Source: DATBGO01 sp963785765 (GTDB lineage Bacteria > Actinomycetota > Actinomycetes > Streptosporangiales > Streptosporangiaceae). Taken from it: a DNA stretch of 64,000 nucleotides. This document shows, in pieces, positions 1-8,254 of this stretch. Made by a program: the position numbers and the translations under genes. The notes under the pieces were generated by a model, which saw only the letters and a list, made by a program, of their open reading frames with translations, did not search any database and was not told the origin of the DNA. Within the stretch, counting starts at the first letter, position 1; each line of letters opens with the position of its first letter. The DNA lies in contig CAWAWM010000008.1 of assembly GCA_963785765.1 (NCBI GenBank), forward strand, positions 930,001-994,000, read 5' to 3'.

Positions 1-320
1 CCGGGCTGGTCCGCGAACTCGCCAGCCGGGGCACAGTGCTGGATGTGTGCCCCATCTCGAACCTGCGCACCGGCGCGGTGGCCGCCCTGGCGCAGCACCC
101 GCTGGCTGAACTAACCGCAGCCGGGGTCCGCTGCTCGGTCTCGACCGACGATCCGGCGATGTTCGGCACCGATCTGGGCACCGAATACGCGGCGGCCGCG
201 CGGCTGGGCGTGCCGGCCAGCGAGTGCTACCAGGCTGGCCTGGCCGGAGCGCTGTGCGATGCGGGCACCAGGGCGGCGCTGCGGGAGCGCGGCGAGCAGG
301 CCGGCTGGCAGGCGACGTGA
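1..320 (+). CDS. Adenosine deaminase family protein, 3' end only
   Basis: The reading frame is open from base 3 to the TGA at 318-320, so only about the last 105 residues lie in the window. The visible part has the family's DVCPISN stretch, then a run ending in STDDPAMFGT that carries the metal- and substrate-binding Asp pair, then the usual EY...A helix. The family hydrolytically deaminates adenosine or a related nucleoside in the cytoplasm. Some actinobacterial members act on 6-amino-6-deoxyfutalosine in menaquinone synthesis, and the VCPISN form could fit that group, so the substrate is open. The stop overlaps the next start by 4 bases (GTGA), suggesting translational coupling with the methyltransferase. 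Confidence 0.85.
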   Translation, partial: GLVRELASRGTVLDVCPISNLRTGAVAALAQHPLAELTAAGVRCSVSTDDPAMFGTDLGTEYAAAARLGVPASECYQAGLAGALCDAGTRAALRERGEQAGWQAT

Positions 321-1120
321 CGACGGCAGCGCCAGGACCGGCCGGAGACAATGCGTTCGGCGACCGGGTCACCGAGTGGATCGGCGTGCTCGGACGGCTC
401 AGGGACGTGGTGCGCCAGCAGGTGCTCCGCTCCCAGGTGGCCGGCCTCCCGCAGGTCAGCTGCGGGCCGGCCCGGATCCTGGACATCGGCTGCGGGCAGG
501 GTACCCAGGCGCTGTATCTGGCGCGGGCCGGGCATGACGTGACCGGCCTGGACTCATCCGGCGAGCTGCTGGCCCGGTTCACCGGCGACCTGGCCCGCGA
601 GCCCGCCGAGGTCGCGGCCCGCGTTCGGCTGGTCCGCGGTCCCGGCGAACGCGCCGCTGACCTGGTGAGCGGCCCCTTCGACCTGATCATGTGCCACGGG
701 GTGCTGATGTATCTGAGTGACCCCCGGCCGATGCTCTCGGCCTTGTCCCAGCTGAGCAAGGGCGGCGGCGCCCTGTCCCTGCTCGTCCGCAACGGCCTGG
801 CCCCCGCCATGCGGGACGGGCTGCGCGGTCACTGGCAGGCGGCGCTGCGCGGCTTCGACACCTTGGAGTACGCCAACAGGCTCGGCCTCACCGCGCATGC
901 GCATACCCCGGCCGACCTGGACCTGATGCTGGCGCCGCTCGGCTGGGAGCGGCGGGCCTGGTTCGGGGTGCGGGTGTTCACCGACCACCTCGACCGGCCC
1001 GCTCCCGGGCCGGACGAGCTGCCGGACCTGCTGGCCGCCGAGCGCGAGGCAGGCCGCCGGGACCCGTACCGGAGCGTGGCTGCGCTGCTGCACCTGGTCT
1101 ACGGCAGAGTGGAGGGATGA
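317..1120 (+). CDS. Class I SAM-dependent methyltransferase
   Basis: Predicted 267-residue cytoplasmic methyltransferase. The SAM-binding motif I (ILDIGCGQGTQ) is at about residues 54-64, an acidic LDSS follows at the second strand, and FDLIMCHGVLMYL is the motif IV/post-motif region. The overall layout resembles SmtA/CmoM-type enzymes, but the substrate cannot be read from the sequence. I chose the GTG at 317 because it overlaps the upstream stop by 4 bases; the ATG at 224 would extend 93 bases into the deaminase gene. The gene ends in a 4-base ATGA overlap with hemY, so the three genes probably form one transcript. A role in heme or quinone metabolism is inferred from position only. Confidence 0.8.
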   Translation: MTTAAPGPAGDNAFGDRVTEWIGVLGRLRDVVRQQVLRSQVAGLPQVSCGPARILDIGCGQGTQALYLARAGHDVTGLDSSGELLARFTGDLAREPAEVAARVRLVRGPGERAADLVSGPFDLIMCHGVLMYLSDPRPMLSALSQLSKGGGALSLLVRNGLAPAMRDGLRGHWQAALRGFDTLEYANRLGLTAHAHTPADLDLMLAPLGWERRAWFGVRVFTDHLDRPAPGPDELPDLLAAEREAGRRDPYRSVAALLHLVYGRVEG

Positions 1121-2607
1121 CAACACCCGCCGGGCCACCGGTGATCGCGATCGTGGGCGGCGGCATCGCCGGGCTGGCCGCGGCGCTTTTCCTCAGCGAC
1201 AGCGGCGCCGCCGTGACCGTGCTGGAAGGCTCGCCGCGGCTGGGCGGCAAGCTGGCGGTATCCGAGGTGGCCGGCGTCGCCGTCGATGAAGGCGCCGAGG
1301 CGCTGCTGGCCAGGCGGCCGGAGGGCATCGACCTGATCGGCGCCGTCGGCCTCGACGGCCAGCTGGTGTGGCCGGGCACCACGGCGGCGGGCATCTGGAC
1401 CCGCGGCCAGTTGCACCCGCTGCCCCGGCGGCAGTTCATGGGGGTGCCCGCCGACACCGACGAGCTCGGCCGGTCGGGGATCCTGTCCGCGGCGGGCCTG
1501 GCCAGGGCGCGAACCGAGGCTGACCGGCCGGCCACGGCCAGGACCGGGGATGCCTCGGTGGCCAGTTACGTCGGAGCCAGGTTCGGCCAGGAACTCGTCG
1601 ACCGGCTGGTGGATCCGCTGCTGGGCGGCGTCTACGCCGGCCGGTCTGACCAGCTGTCCTTCGAGGCGACGCTGCCCGCCCTGGCGCAGGCCGCCCAGCG
1701 GCACCGGTCGCTGGCCGCGGCAGCGCGCTCGCTGCTGCCCGATCCCGGGGCGCCGGCAGGCCGTACGGCCGCGCCGACCGCCGGAGACCGGCCGCCAGCC
1801 GCCGGCCGGGGCGCGCCGGGCGGCAGCCCGGTCTTCACCACGCTGGCCGGCGGCCTCGGAACCCTGCCTGGCGCGGTGGCCGTCCGGTCCGGCGCCGAAG
1901 TCCGCACCGCCGCCATGACCAGGGAGCTGGCCCGGACGGCCGGCGGCTGGCGGCTGGTGATCGGCTCAGCCAGGTCCCCGGAGCTGCTGGACGCCGACGC
2001 GGTGATCCTCGCGCTGCCCGCCCGGCCCGCCAGCAGGCTGCTGGCGGCAACCAGCCCCGCCGCGGCGGCCGCGCTCGGCGAGATCGGCTACGCCAGCATG
2101 GCGGTCGTCACGCTCGCCTACCCGCGGGCGGCGTTCCCGAGCCTGCCGCAGGGCAGCGGCTACCTGGTGCCCGCCGTCGACCGGCGCCCGGTCAAGGCGG
2201 TGACCTTCAGCAGCGTCAAATGGCCGCACCTGCAGCCGGACGGCCAGCTGGTGCTGGTCAGGTGCTCGGTCGGCCGGGTGGGGGAGGAAGCCGTGCTGCA
2301 GCGTGACGACAGCGAGCTCGCGGCGATCGCCGGCGCCGACCTGGCGGCGGCCACCGGGGTGACCGGTGCGCCGGTGGCCAGCCGGGTCAGCAGGTGGGGC
2401 GGCGGCCTGCCCCAGTACACCGTCGGTCACCTGGACCGGGTCGCGCGGGTCAGGGCCGCCGTGGCCGACCAGCCGGGGCTGGCCGTATGCGGCGCTGCCT
2501 ACGACGGCATCGGCATCCCGGCCTGCATCGCCACCGCCAGGCTCGCGGCCGGCCAGGTCCAGGCCTACCTGGCGGCCCGGCCGAACCCGGCGGGCAGGCC
2601 AGGCTGA
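1117..2607 (+). CDS. hemY: Coproporphyrinogen III / protoporphyrinogen oxidase (HemY/CgoX)
   Basis: FAD-dependent flavoprotein of 496 residues. The N-terminal dinucleotide-binding motif (GGGIAGLAAALFL, about 13-25) is followed by the LEGSPRLGGKL segment typical of the HemY family. The C-terminal AVCGAAYDGIGIPACI completes the FAD site. In Actinobacteria this enzyme oxidises coproporphyrinogen III to coproporphyrin III before iron insertion and HemQ decarboxylation. The presence of hemQ at 5294 supports that role. A Pro/Ala-rich insert at about residues 205-240 is probably a loop. The ATG overlaps the methyltransferase stop. In many actinomycetes hemY and hemQ are adjacent; here a ligase/TetR cassette of about 2.7 kb separates them. 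Confidence 0.9.
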   Translation: MTTPAGPPVIAIVGGGIAGLAAALFLSDSGAAVTVLEGSPRLGGKLAVSEVAGVAVDEGAEALLARRPEGIDLIGAVGLDGQLVWPGTTAAGIWTRGQLHPLPRRQFMGVPADTDELGRSGILSAAGLARARTEADRPATARTGDASVASYVGARFGQELVDRLVDPLLGGVYAGRSDQLSFEATLPALAQAAQRHRSLAAAARSLLPDPGAPAGRTAAPTAGDRPPAAGRGAPGGSPVFTTLAGGLGTLPGAVAVRSGAEVRTAAMTRELARTAGGWRLVIGSARSPELLDADAVILALPARPASRLLAATSPAAAAALGEIGYASMAVVTLAYPRAAFPSLPQGSGYLVPAVDRRPVKAVTFSSVKWPHLQPDGQLVLVRCSVGRVGEEAVLQRDDSELAAIAGADLAAATGVTGAPVASRVSRWGGGLPQYTVGHLDRVARVRAAVADQPGLAVCGAAYDGIGIPACIATARLAAGQVQAYLAARPNPAGRPG

Positions 2608-2613
2608 CCGGGT

Positions 2614-2638
2614 GCGCGGCCGGTGCGCCCGGCCGCGC
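2614..2638. terminator. Bidirectional hairpin between convergent genes
   Basis: A perfect 10-bp inverted repeat (arms 2614-2623 and 2629-2638, 5-base loop) lies between the convergent ends of hemY and the PaaK-like gene. It has no T-run, as is common in high-GC actinomycetes. It probably terminates transcription in both directions. Confidence 0.6.
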
Positions 2639-2646
2639 GGGCCCGC

Positions 2647-4029
2647 TCAGGCGCCGCTATCCAGCGAGATGAAGCGCCTGACCTTGCCCGTCCTGGGATC
2701 GCGGGCGATGGCCCGGACGCGCCTGATCGTGACGTGCGGCCCGGTCACGCCGGACTGCCGAATACTCTGCTCGACGGCAGCTGCGAGCGCGGCCTGGTCG
2801 AAGCCGGCGTCGCTGACCACAGCGATATCGGCGCCGCCAGCCGTCTGGCGGACCTGGTACTCGCGCAGCTCCGCCGCCCGCAGCAGCGCCGTGGCCAGCG
2901 CGGACGGATGCACGATGGTGGCGCCATAGCGGAAGACGTCGTCGGCGCGTCCGTCGACGCTGGCGCGCAGCTGGCCGCCGTCACTGAGCCCGGCCGGGGT
3001 GAAGCGGTCGGTGAGCTCATAGCGGATCAGCGGCAGGGTGAGGTTATGCAGGTTGGTGACCAGCACGCGGGCCGATGCGGTGCCATCGGGGACCACCCGG
3101 CCGGCTTCGTCGACGCACTCCGCGATGCACGTGTCGCCGGCGAAGGTCAGCAGCGTGCCGCCTGGATCGCTGTGGCCGACCAGCCCCTCGGTGGAGACAA
3201 ACATATTGATCACCGGGACGCCGAACGCGCCGCTGATGGCCGCGCGATCCGCGGCCGTGAGCATCTCCGAGATCGCGGTCACGGCGCTCAGCCGCAGCCG
3301 CAGCCGTCCCGCGCGCTGCTCCCCGGCCAGCTCGGCCAGCTTGGTCGCGTGCCCGATCAGGGCGGGCGGCTGGGCCGCGTTCAGGCGCTCGACGATCATG
3401 GCCGTCGGCAGGGTGGCCGGTGCGGAAACCATCCGCACCGGCGGCCCGGTAGCCGTGGCGGCGGCCAGGCCACTGGAATGCACCGGCGAGGCCGCGGCCA
3501 CCATCCCGATCACCATGCCCTCGGCCGGGCGGCCGCCGCTGGACAGGAAGACGGCCATCGCCCTGCGCATGACCGAGGCGGCGAACTCGGCATACTCCTC
3601 AGCGGTCTGGACGAAGACACCGCGCAGGCCGGAGCTGCCGCCGGACACCAGGCACACATAGTCGCCGTGCAGCAGGGCCGCCTCGGTGACCGATGCGGCC
3701 AGGTGCTGCTCCACGCGATCCCGGGTGAGCCGCCGGTCGGTGACGATCTCGTCGAAGCTGGCCATCATCTGGGCCTTGGTCATGATGGGCAGCCGGTCCA
3801 GGTCGGCCAGCTCGAACCGGCTGGCGTCGATCCCGGCGAGCCGGGCCGCGTGGAACGGCGAGCGCTCGACGGCCCGGGCCAGTAGCGCCCGCAGCCGGGT
3901 GCGCTGCAGCCCGGCCAGCTGGTCGGCGCTCCAGCCGAGGCGCCCGATGTGCCCGGCCATCCGTCCGCCGATGGCCGCGGCCATCCGGGCCCGGAGCCGG
4001 TCGAGGTCGGCGCTGGTGGTCGTGGTCAT
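2647..4029 (-). CDS. PaaK-like phenylacetate-CoA ligase family protein
   Basis: 460-residue adenylate-forming enzyme related to phenylacetate-CoA ligase (PaaK/CapK family). An ERSPFHAARL segment lies near residue 55 and a Ser/Gly-rich ATP-binding motif (VSGGSSGLRGVF) at about 129-140. The C-terminal subdomain runs through LIRYELTDRF to a terminal GKVRRF that offers the likely adenylation Lys. Such enzymes activate an aromatic or other carboxylate with ATP and CoA, or only adenylate it; the substrate here is unknown. The gene follows the 99-residue ABM-like gene on the same strand by 45 bases. Both are transcribed divergently from a TetR gene, which suggests substrate-induced derepression. Confidence 0.75.
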   Translation of the reverse strand: MTTTTSADLDRLRARMAAAIGGRMAGHIGRLGWSADQLAGLQRTRLRALLARAVERSPFHAARLAGIDASRFELADLDRLPIMTKAQMMASFDEIVTDRRLTRDRVEQHLAASVTEAALLHGDYVCLVSGGSSGLRGVFVQTAEEYAEFAASVMRRAMAVFLSSGGRPAEGMVIGMVAAASPVHSSGLAAATATGPPVRMVSAPATLPTAMIVERLNAAQPPALIGHATKLAELAGEQRAGRLRLRLSAVTAISEMLTAADRAAISGAFGVPVINMFVSTEGLVGHSDPGGTLLTFAGDTCIAECVDEAGRVVPDGTASARVLVTNLHNLTLPLIRYELTDRFTPAGLSDGGQLRASVDGRADDVFRYGATIVHPSALATALLRAAELREYQVRQTAGGADIAVVSDAGFDQAALAAAVEQSIRQSGVTGPHVTIRRVRAIARDPRTGKVRRFISLDSGA

Positions 4030-4074
4030 GATTGCCTCCCTTCCGGCCGCCCGCCGGGGGCCGCGGACTTTAGG

Positions 4075-4374
4075 TCAGCCAGGATGCCGGCTGGTCCAGG
4101 CGTCGATGACGTCGAGTACGGTCCGGCTGGGCTCTGGCGGCGTAAAGCCGAGCGTCTCCAGCAGGATCGGGTGGACGGCGGGGTGCAGCCGGTTCTCGGT
4201 GAAGGCCTGTTCGTCGTCCTTGGACTGCCAGACATCGACATAGCGCAGCCCGGACTCGGTGCGCCAGGCCAGGTGGGCGATCAGGCCGGGCGGCAGTTCC
4301 GGGCCCACGGCCTCCTTGATCCGGGCATAGGTCTCGGAGTTGATCGGCACGTCGTAGGTGACTGCGTAGGTCAT
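4075..4374 (-). CDS. Small dimeric alpha/beta-barrel (ABM-like) protein
   Basis: 99 residues with the layout of actinobacterial ABM-like proteins: a YAVTYDVPI strand, a Tyr-containing helix, PPGLIAHLAW, then VDVWQSKDDEQAF. Proteins of this fold dimerise into a beta-barrel and act as small oxygenases, isomerases or binding proteins. No catalytic residue is evident, so no reaction is assigned. It is the first gene of the leftward pair with the PaaK-like ligase. The start is the ATG at 4372-4374, 54 bases from the divergent TetR start, so both genes share one control region. Confidence 0.65.
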   Translation of the reverse strand: MTYAVTYDVPINSETYARIKEAVGPELPPGLIAHLAWRTESGLRYVDVWQSKDDEQAFTENRLHPAVHPILLETLGFTPPEPSRTVLDVIDAWTSRHPG

Positions 4375-4398
4375 CGGATCGCCTCCACTATATTTGGA

Positions 4399-4413
4399 CC
4401 GAAGTAGCTTCGG
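4399..4413. promoter_or_regulatory. Putative TetR operator and promoter region
   Basis: A perfect 6-bp inverted repeat with a 3-base centre (CCGAAG-TAG-CTTCGG) lies in the 54-base gap between the divergent TetR and ABM-like genes. It is followed at 4416-4421 by TAATAT, a good -10 box. That box ends 7 bases before the TetR ATG at 4429, so the TetR mRNA may be leaderless. The palindrome position fits autorepression and control of the leftward pair. Confidence 0.5.
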
Positions 4414-4428
4414 ATTAATATTGGTATC

Positions 4429-5076
4429 ATGACCCGCATGCCAGCTCCCGTCAAGAGGCGTTACGACGCCACCCGCCGCCGCCAGGCCGCCGCCCGCACC
4501 CGGGCGGCCATCCTGGACGCCGCGCGCCAGCTGTTCACCGAACGCGGATACGCCGCCACCCCGATGACCGCGATCGCCGAACGGGCCGGGGTGGCACTGG
4601 ACACCATCTACGCCTCGGTCGGCCGCAAGCCCGAACTGGCCCGGCTGCTGATCGAGACCGCGATCTCCGGCACCGACCAGACCATCCCCGCCGAACAGCG
4701 CGACTACGTGCGCGCGATCCAGACCGCTCCCGACCCAGGCGCCAAGATCGCCATCTACGCCGCCGCGATCGCGGCCATCGCCCCCCGCCTGGCGCTCGTA
4801 CTAGCCATCATCCAGCAAGCCGCTCGCGACGAACCTGAACTAGCCAGGCTGTGGACCCAGGTCGCCGAACGGCGCGCAGCGAACATGCGCCGTTTCGTCG
4901 CCGACCTGGCCACCGTCGCCCCGCTGCGCCTGGACCCCGACCAGGCCGCCGACATCGTATGGGCCACCAACTCCGCCGAGATGTACCAGCTCCTGGTCGG
5001 TCAGCGCGGCTGGAGCCCGCAGCGCTACGAGCGCTTCCTCGCCGACACCTGGCGCCGCCTGCTCCTGGCCGAATAG
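4429..5076 (+). CDS. TetR/AcrR family transcriptional regulator
   Basis: 215 residues. An Arg/Ala-rich N-terminus leads into a TetR helix-turn-helix at about residues 18-65 (ILDAARQLFTERGYAATPMTAIAERAGVA and DTIYASVG are the hallmark helices), followed by an all-helical ligand-binding domain. It probably represses the divergent ABM-like/PaaK-like pair and itself through the palindrome at 4399-4413. A second in-frame ATG at 4438 could be the true start; I kept 4429 because the -10 box allows a leaderless message from there. The stop TAG is followed in the same frame by a relic of an enoyl-CoA hydratase, so this gene may have been inserted into that older gene. Confidence 0.85.
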   Translation: MTRMPAPVKRRYDATRRRQAAARTRAAILDAARQLFTERGYAATPMTAIAERAGVALDTIYASVGRKPELARLLIETAISGTDQTIPAEQRDYVRAIQTAPDPGAKIAIYAAAIAAIAPRLALVLAIIQQAARDEPELARLWTQVAERRAANMRRFVADLATVAPLRLDPDQAADIVWATNSAEMYQLLVGQRGWSPQRYERFLADTWRRLLLAE

Positions 5077-5289
5077 GCCAGCTTCACCGGCCGCAGATAC
5101 GACGCCAGGCAGGCGCAGGCGGCTGGCATCGTGCACTGGACAGCCAGCGAGCATGAGGTGCTGGCCGCGGCGGTCAAACTGGCCCGTGAGCTGGCCGCCA
5201 AGGACCGGGCGGTACTCGCCGAGCACAAGCGGCTGCGGTACGGCGAGGTGGTCCGGCGCTGCGGCGCGGGCCGGCGGGGAGGAGAATGA
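5077..5289 (+). pseudogene. Relic of an enoyl-CoA hydratase/isomerase C-terminus
   Basis: Translating from 5077 (directly after the TetR stop, same frame) to the TGA at 5287-5289 gives about 70 codons. They read like the end of a crotonase-family protein: FTGRRYDARQAQAAGIV, then a helical stretch with ARELAAKDRAVLAEHKRL. There is no start codon, no oxyanion-hole region and no N-terminal two thirds, so it cannot encode an enzyme. It ends 4 bases before the hemQ ATG. I infer that a hydratase gene once sat upstream of hemQ and lost its 5' part when the TetR cassette arrived. Confidence 0.6.
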
Positions 5290-5293
5290 CCGC

Positions 5294-6022
5294 ATGGCTG
5301 ACAACAAGACCGCCCCACGGGCCCGGGACCTGAACGAGCTGATCCGGTACACGATGTGGTCAGTGTTCCGGGTCACCGGCCCGGCCGGCCTGGACGCGGC
5401 GCCGGCGGCCCGCGTGCCCGGGCGCGCAGGCCTGGCCGCAGAAGTCACCCAGCTGTGCGAGCAGGCTGCCGAGAAGGGCGTCGTCACCCGCGGCTGTTAT
5501 GACGTGCAGGGGCTGCGCGCCGACGCTGACTACATGTTCTGGTGGATCGCGCCGTCCTCGGACGACCTGCAGGAGATGTACTCCCGGTTCCGCCGGACCG
5601 GCCTGGGCCGGGCCAGCGAGCCGGTGTGGTCGGTGCTGGCGCTGCACCGTCCGGCGGAGTTCAACAAGAGCCACGTGCCGGCCTTCCTGGCCGGGGAGGA
5701 GCCGCGCGGCTTCGTGTGCGTCTACCCGTTCGTCCGGTCGTATGAGTGGTACCTGCTCGACGACAGCGAGCGCCGGGCCATGCTCGCCGAGCACGGAATG
5801 ATGGCCCGCGAGTACCCGGACGTGCGCGCCAATACGGTGTCCTGCTTCGCGCTGAACGACTACGAGTGGATGCTCGCCTTCGAGGCCGACGAGCTGCACC
5901 GGATCGTGGACCTCATGCGCCACCTGCGGGGTGCCCGGGCCAGGCTGCACACCAGGGCGGAGATCCCGTTCTATACCGGGCGCCGCAAGCCGGTCGGAGA
6001 GCTGCTCGCAGCGTTGCCCTGA
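5294..6022 (+). CDS. hemQ: Coproheme decarboxylase HemQ (ChdC)
   Basis: 242-residue chlorite-dismutase-fold enzyme that oxidatively decarboxylates the two propionates of coproheme III to give heme b. It is the last step of the coproporphyrin-dependent pathway of Actinobacteria and Firmicutes. Hallmarks are RYTMWSVFRV near the N-terminus, DYMFWWIAPS, and the YPFVRSYEWYLL segment that carries the radical Tyr, followed by ALNDYEWMLAFE. The ATG at 5294 has a GGAGGAG ribosome site about 9 bases upstream and matches the normal N-terminus; upstream in-frame codons belong to the non-coding relic region. It works with HemY (1117). The hydroxyacid dehydrogenase starts 10 bases downstream. Confidence 0.93.
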   Translation: MADNKTAPRARDLNELIRYTMWSVFRVTGPAGLDAAPAARVPGRAGLAAEVTQLCEQAAEKGVVTRGCYDVQGLRADADYMFWWIAPSSDDLQEMYSRFRRTGLGRASEPVWSVLALHRPAEFNKSHVPAFLAGEEPRGFVCVYPFVRSYEWYLLDDSERRAMLAEHGMMAREYPDVRANTVSCFALNDYEWMLAFEADELHRIVDLMRHLRGARARLHTRAEIPFYTGRRKPVGELLAALP

Positions 6023-6032
6023 GGGTGCTGCC

Positions 6033-7016
6033 GTGAGGGTGCTGTTCGCCCGGGAGCAGATCAGCGCGGAGCTGTCCTGGGCGGCTCTGGAGTCAATGCT
6101 GCCCGGCTGGGAGATCGCCGCAGCGGCGCCCGGCCGGCTGGCGGAGCATCTGGACGGCGCCGACGTGGTGTGCCCGCTGGGCGGCGCGATCGACAGGGCG
6201 GCGATCGAGGCCGGTACCTTCGGGCTGATCCATCAGTTCGGTGTCGGTCTCGACAAGGTCGACGTGGCAGCGGCCACGGAGCTGGGCGTCTGGGTGGCGC
6301 GGGTGCCCGGCGACGCGGGCGGCAACGCCGACAGTGTCGCGGAGCTGGCCGTACTGCACCTGCTCGCCCTGACCAGGCGGCTGGACGAGCTGCGGGCCAC
6401 GCTCCGCGACGGCGACTGGGCGCAGCGGCCGGCCGGCCGCTCGCTGGCCGGCGCCACCGTCGCGGTGGTGGGCCTCGGAGCGATCGGGACCGCCCTGACC
6501 CGCCGGCTGGCCCCGTTCGGCCCCCGGCTGCTCGGCGTGCGGTCCCGGCCGGAGCTGGGCGGACCGCCGGAGATGGCCGAGGTCACCGGGCTCGCCGGGC
6601 TGCCCCGCGTGCTGAGCCGCGCTGACGCGGTGGTGTGCTGCGCCATGCTGCACGACGGCAACGCCGGGCTGTTCGGCGCGGCCGAGTTCGCCGCCATGAA
6701 GCCCGGCGCCCTGTTCGTCAATGTCGCGCGGGGCGCCCTGGTCGACGAAGCCGCCCTGCTGGGCGCGCTGGAAGCCGGCCAGGTCGCCGGGGCGGGGCTG
6801 GATGTGTTCCAGCGGGAGCCCGCGGACCCGGACTCGGCCCTGATCCGGCATCCACGCGTGCTCGCCACCCCGCACTCCGGCTGGCTCACCTGGCTGATGT
6901 TCCGCGAGACCGGGGCGGTATTCGCGGCCAACCTGCAGCGCTGGGCGGACGGCGGCGAGCCGTCCTGGGCGGCCAACGCGCCGCAGTTCTGCCGATGGCC
7001 ACCCGGACCGCGCTGA
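6033..7016 (+). CDS. D-isomer-specific 2-hydroxyacid dehydrogenase
   Basis: 327-residue NAD(P)-dependent dehydrogenase of the SerA/glyoxylate reductase superfamily. The Rossmann motif VVGLGAIGTAL is at about residues 146-156. The catalytic triad is visible: Arg in NVARGALVD, Glu in FQREPADPDS and His in ATPHSGW. There is no ACT or other regulatory domain, so it is not a full-length SerA. The substrate (glyoxylate, hydroxypyruvate or another 2-keto acid) cannot be told from sequence. The GTG at 6033 was chosen because it lies just after the hemQ stop; the earlier in-frame ATG at 5931 would lie inside hemQ. Confidence 0.85.
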   Translation: MRVLFAREQISAELSWAALESMLPGWEIAAAAPGRLAEHLDGADVVCPLGGAIDRAAIEAGTFGLIHQFGVGLDKVDVAAATELGVWVARVPGDAGGNADSVAELAVLHLLALTRRLDELRATLRDGDWAQRPAGRSLAGATVAVVGLGAIGTALTRRLAPFGPRLLGVRSRPELGGPPEMAEVTGLAGLPRVLSRADAVVCCAMLHDGNAGLFGAAEFAAMKPGALFVNVARGALVDEAALLGALEAGQVAGAGLDVFQREPADPDSALIRHPRVLATPHSGWLTWLMFRETGAVFAANLQRWADGGEPSWAANAPQFCRWPPGPR

Positions 7017-7044
7017 CCGGGCCTGCTGGCTGGATTATGGGGGG

Positions 7045-8109
7045 ATGGGAGATGCCAGCCGGATTGCCGTCATCGGTGCGGGCGCGATGGGAACCGCGCT
7101 GGCGGTGCACAGTGCCCGGGCGGGTGCCGACAGCGTCCTGCTGGCCACCGATCGCGACGAGGCCGTCGTCGACGTGTGGCGGCGGGGCCTGCCGCATCCC
7201 ACCCTGCGGATGCCGTTCCACCACTACGTTCGCTGCTGCCCGGCCCGCGACTGGGCCGATGAGCTGCCGGCCGCGTCGGTCATCTTCGTCGCGGTGGCCA
7301 GCGCCGGGCTGGAGCGCGTGCTGGCCCAGGCCGCGGGCCTCAGCGCGCCCGGCGCGGTCTGGGTGCTGGCCACCAAGGGCTGGGCCGATGACACCTTGCG
7401 GACCCCGAGCCAGGTGGCCACGGCCGTGCTGGGAGATGTGCCGGTGGTCGCGCTGGCCGGACCCGCGCTGGCCGCGGAGATCCTGGCGGGCTCACCGACC
7501 GGGCTGCTGTGTGCCTCGGCGGACCGGGACGCCAGGAGGTCCGCGGCGGCGGCGCTGACCTCCCCGACCACTGCGGTGTTCACCACCAGCGACGTGGCCG
7601 GGGCGGAGACCTCGGCGGCCTTCAAGAACGTGGTAGCGGTGGCGGTCGGGCTGGCCGAAGGCCTGTCCGACCGGCTGGGCGAGAGCGCGCTGGTGGCCAG
7701 CTTCGGCAACGCCCGGGCCGCGGTCTTCGCTCGCGGCATGCTCGACATGCTGGCTCTCGCCGAGGCCCAGGGCGGCCGGGCCGCGACGGTGCTCGGGCTG
7801 GCCGGCGCGGGGGACCTGTATGTCACCTGCCAGCACGGCCGCAACGGCCGGTTCGGGCGGCTGCTGGGCTCCGGGGCCACGGTCGACGGTGCGGTCCGCT
7901 CGATCGGGAGCACGGTGGAGGGTGTCACCAACACGTCGGCCGCGCTCCGGATCGCCGCCCGGGACGGTATCGACCTGCCTTCGGCGCGCGTGGTGGAGCT
8001 CGCCCTGACCGAGGATCTGACCGGCGAGCGGGTCAGCGACCGGCTGCGGGACCTGTTCCTGACCGTGGTGTCCGGCTCACACCAGCCTGGCCCTGGCTCC
8101 CGGCCTTGA
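7045..8109 (+). CDS. gpsA: NAD(P)H-dependent glycerol-3-phosphate dehydrogenase-like protein
   Basis: 354 residues. N-terminal Rossmann motif AVIGAGAMGTAL, an ATKGW segment in place of the usual SKG motif, a substrate-binding Lys in the FKNVVAVAVGL helix, and the GAGDLYVTC stretch of GpsA proteins. GpsA reduces dihydroxyacetone phosphate to sn-glycerol-3-phosphate for phospholipid synthesis. This copy differs from typical GpsA around the KG motif, so it may be a second copy with another sugar-phosphate substrate. A GGGGG ribosome site lies just before the ATG. The stop TGA at 8107 overlaps the ATG of an 8-codon ORF that heads the whiB7-like leader. Confidence 0.75.
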   Translation: MGDASRIAVIGAGAMGTALAVHSARAGADSVLLATDRDEAVVDVWRRGLPHPTLRMPFHHYVRCCPARDWADELPAASVIFVAVASAGLERVLAQAAGLSAPGAVWVLATKGWADDTLRTPSQVATAVLGDVPVVALAGPALAAEILAGSPTGLLCASADRDARRSAAAALTSPTTAVFTTSDVAGAETSAAFKNVVAVAVGLAEGLSDRLGESALVASFGNARAAVFARGMLDMLALAEAQGGRAATVLGLAGAGDLYVTCQHGRNGRFGRLLGSGATVDGAVRSIGSTVEGVTNTSAALRIAARDGIDLPSARVVELALTEDLTGERVSDRLRDLFLTVVSGSHQPGPGSRP

Positions 8110-8205
8110 TGACGTCGGCCGGCCCGGCAGCCTGAAGATTCGGTCGGCCCGGCAGCCCGAAGATAAGGCATCTGCCTGATGCGGGCGGACCGGCCTTAGG
8201 ACGAG

Positions 8206-8246
8206 CCTCGATGACGCGGGGCGCACAGCGGCACCCCGCATCGAGG
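8206..8246 (+). promoter_or_regulatory. Leader hairpin covering the whiB7-like ribosome site
   Basis: The arms 8206-8221 and 8234-8246 pair as 13 bp with a 3-base bulge and a 12-base loop. The right arm contains the 5' half of the GAGGAGGA ribosome site (8243-8250) of the gene starting at 8255. Folding would restrict ribosome access. Two tiny ORFs (8109-8135 and 8179-8199) and a pair of 22-base near-direct repeats (about 8112-8160) precede it. Known whiB7 genes are controlled by an upstream ORF and attenuation; this element is inferred to be an analogue. Confidence 0.5.
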
Positions 8247-8254
8247 AGGAACCG

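Noticed and set aside
2623..3885. 420-codon plus-strand frame opposite the PaaK-like ligase
   Set aside because: Rich in Arg, Gly and His with no domain; the minus-strand frame has clear ligase motifs.
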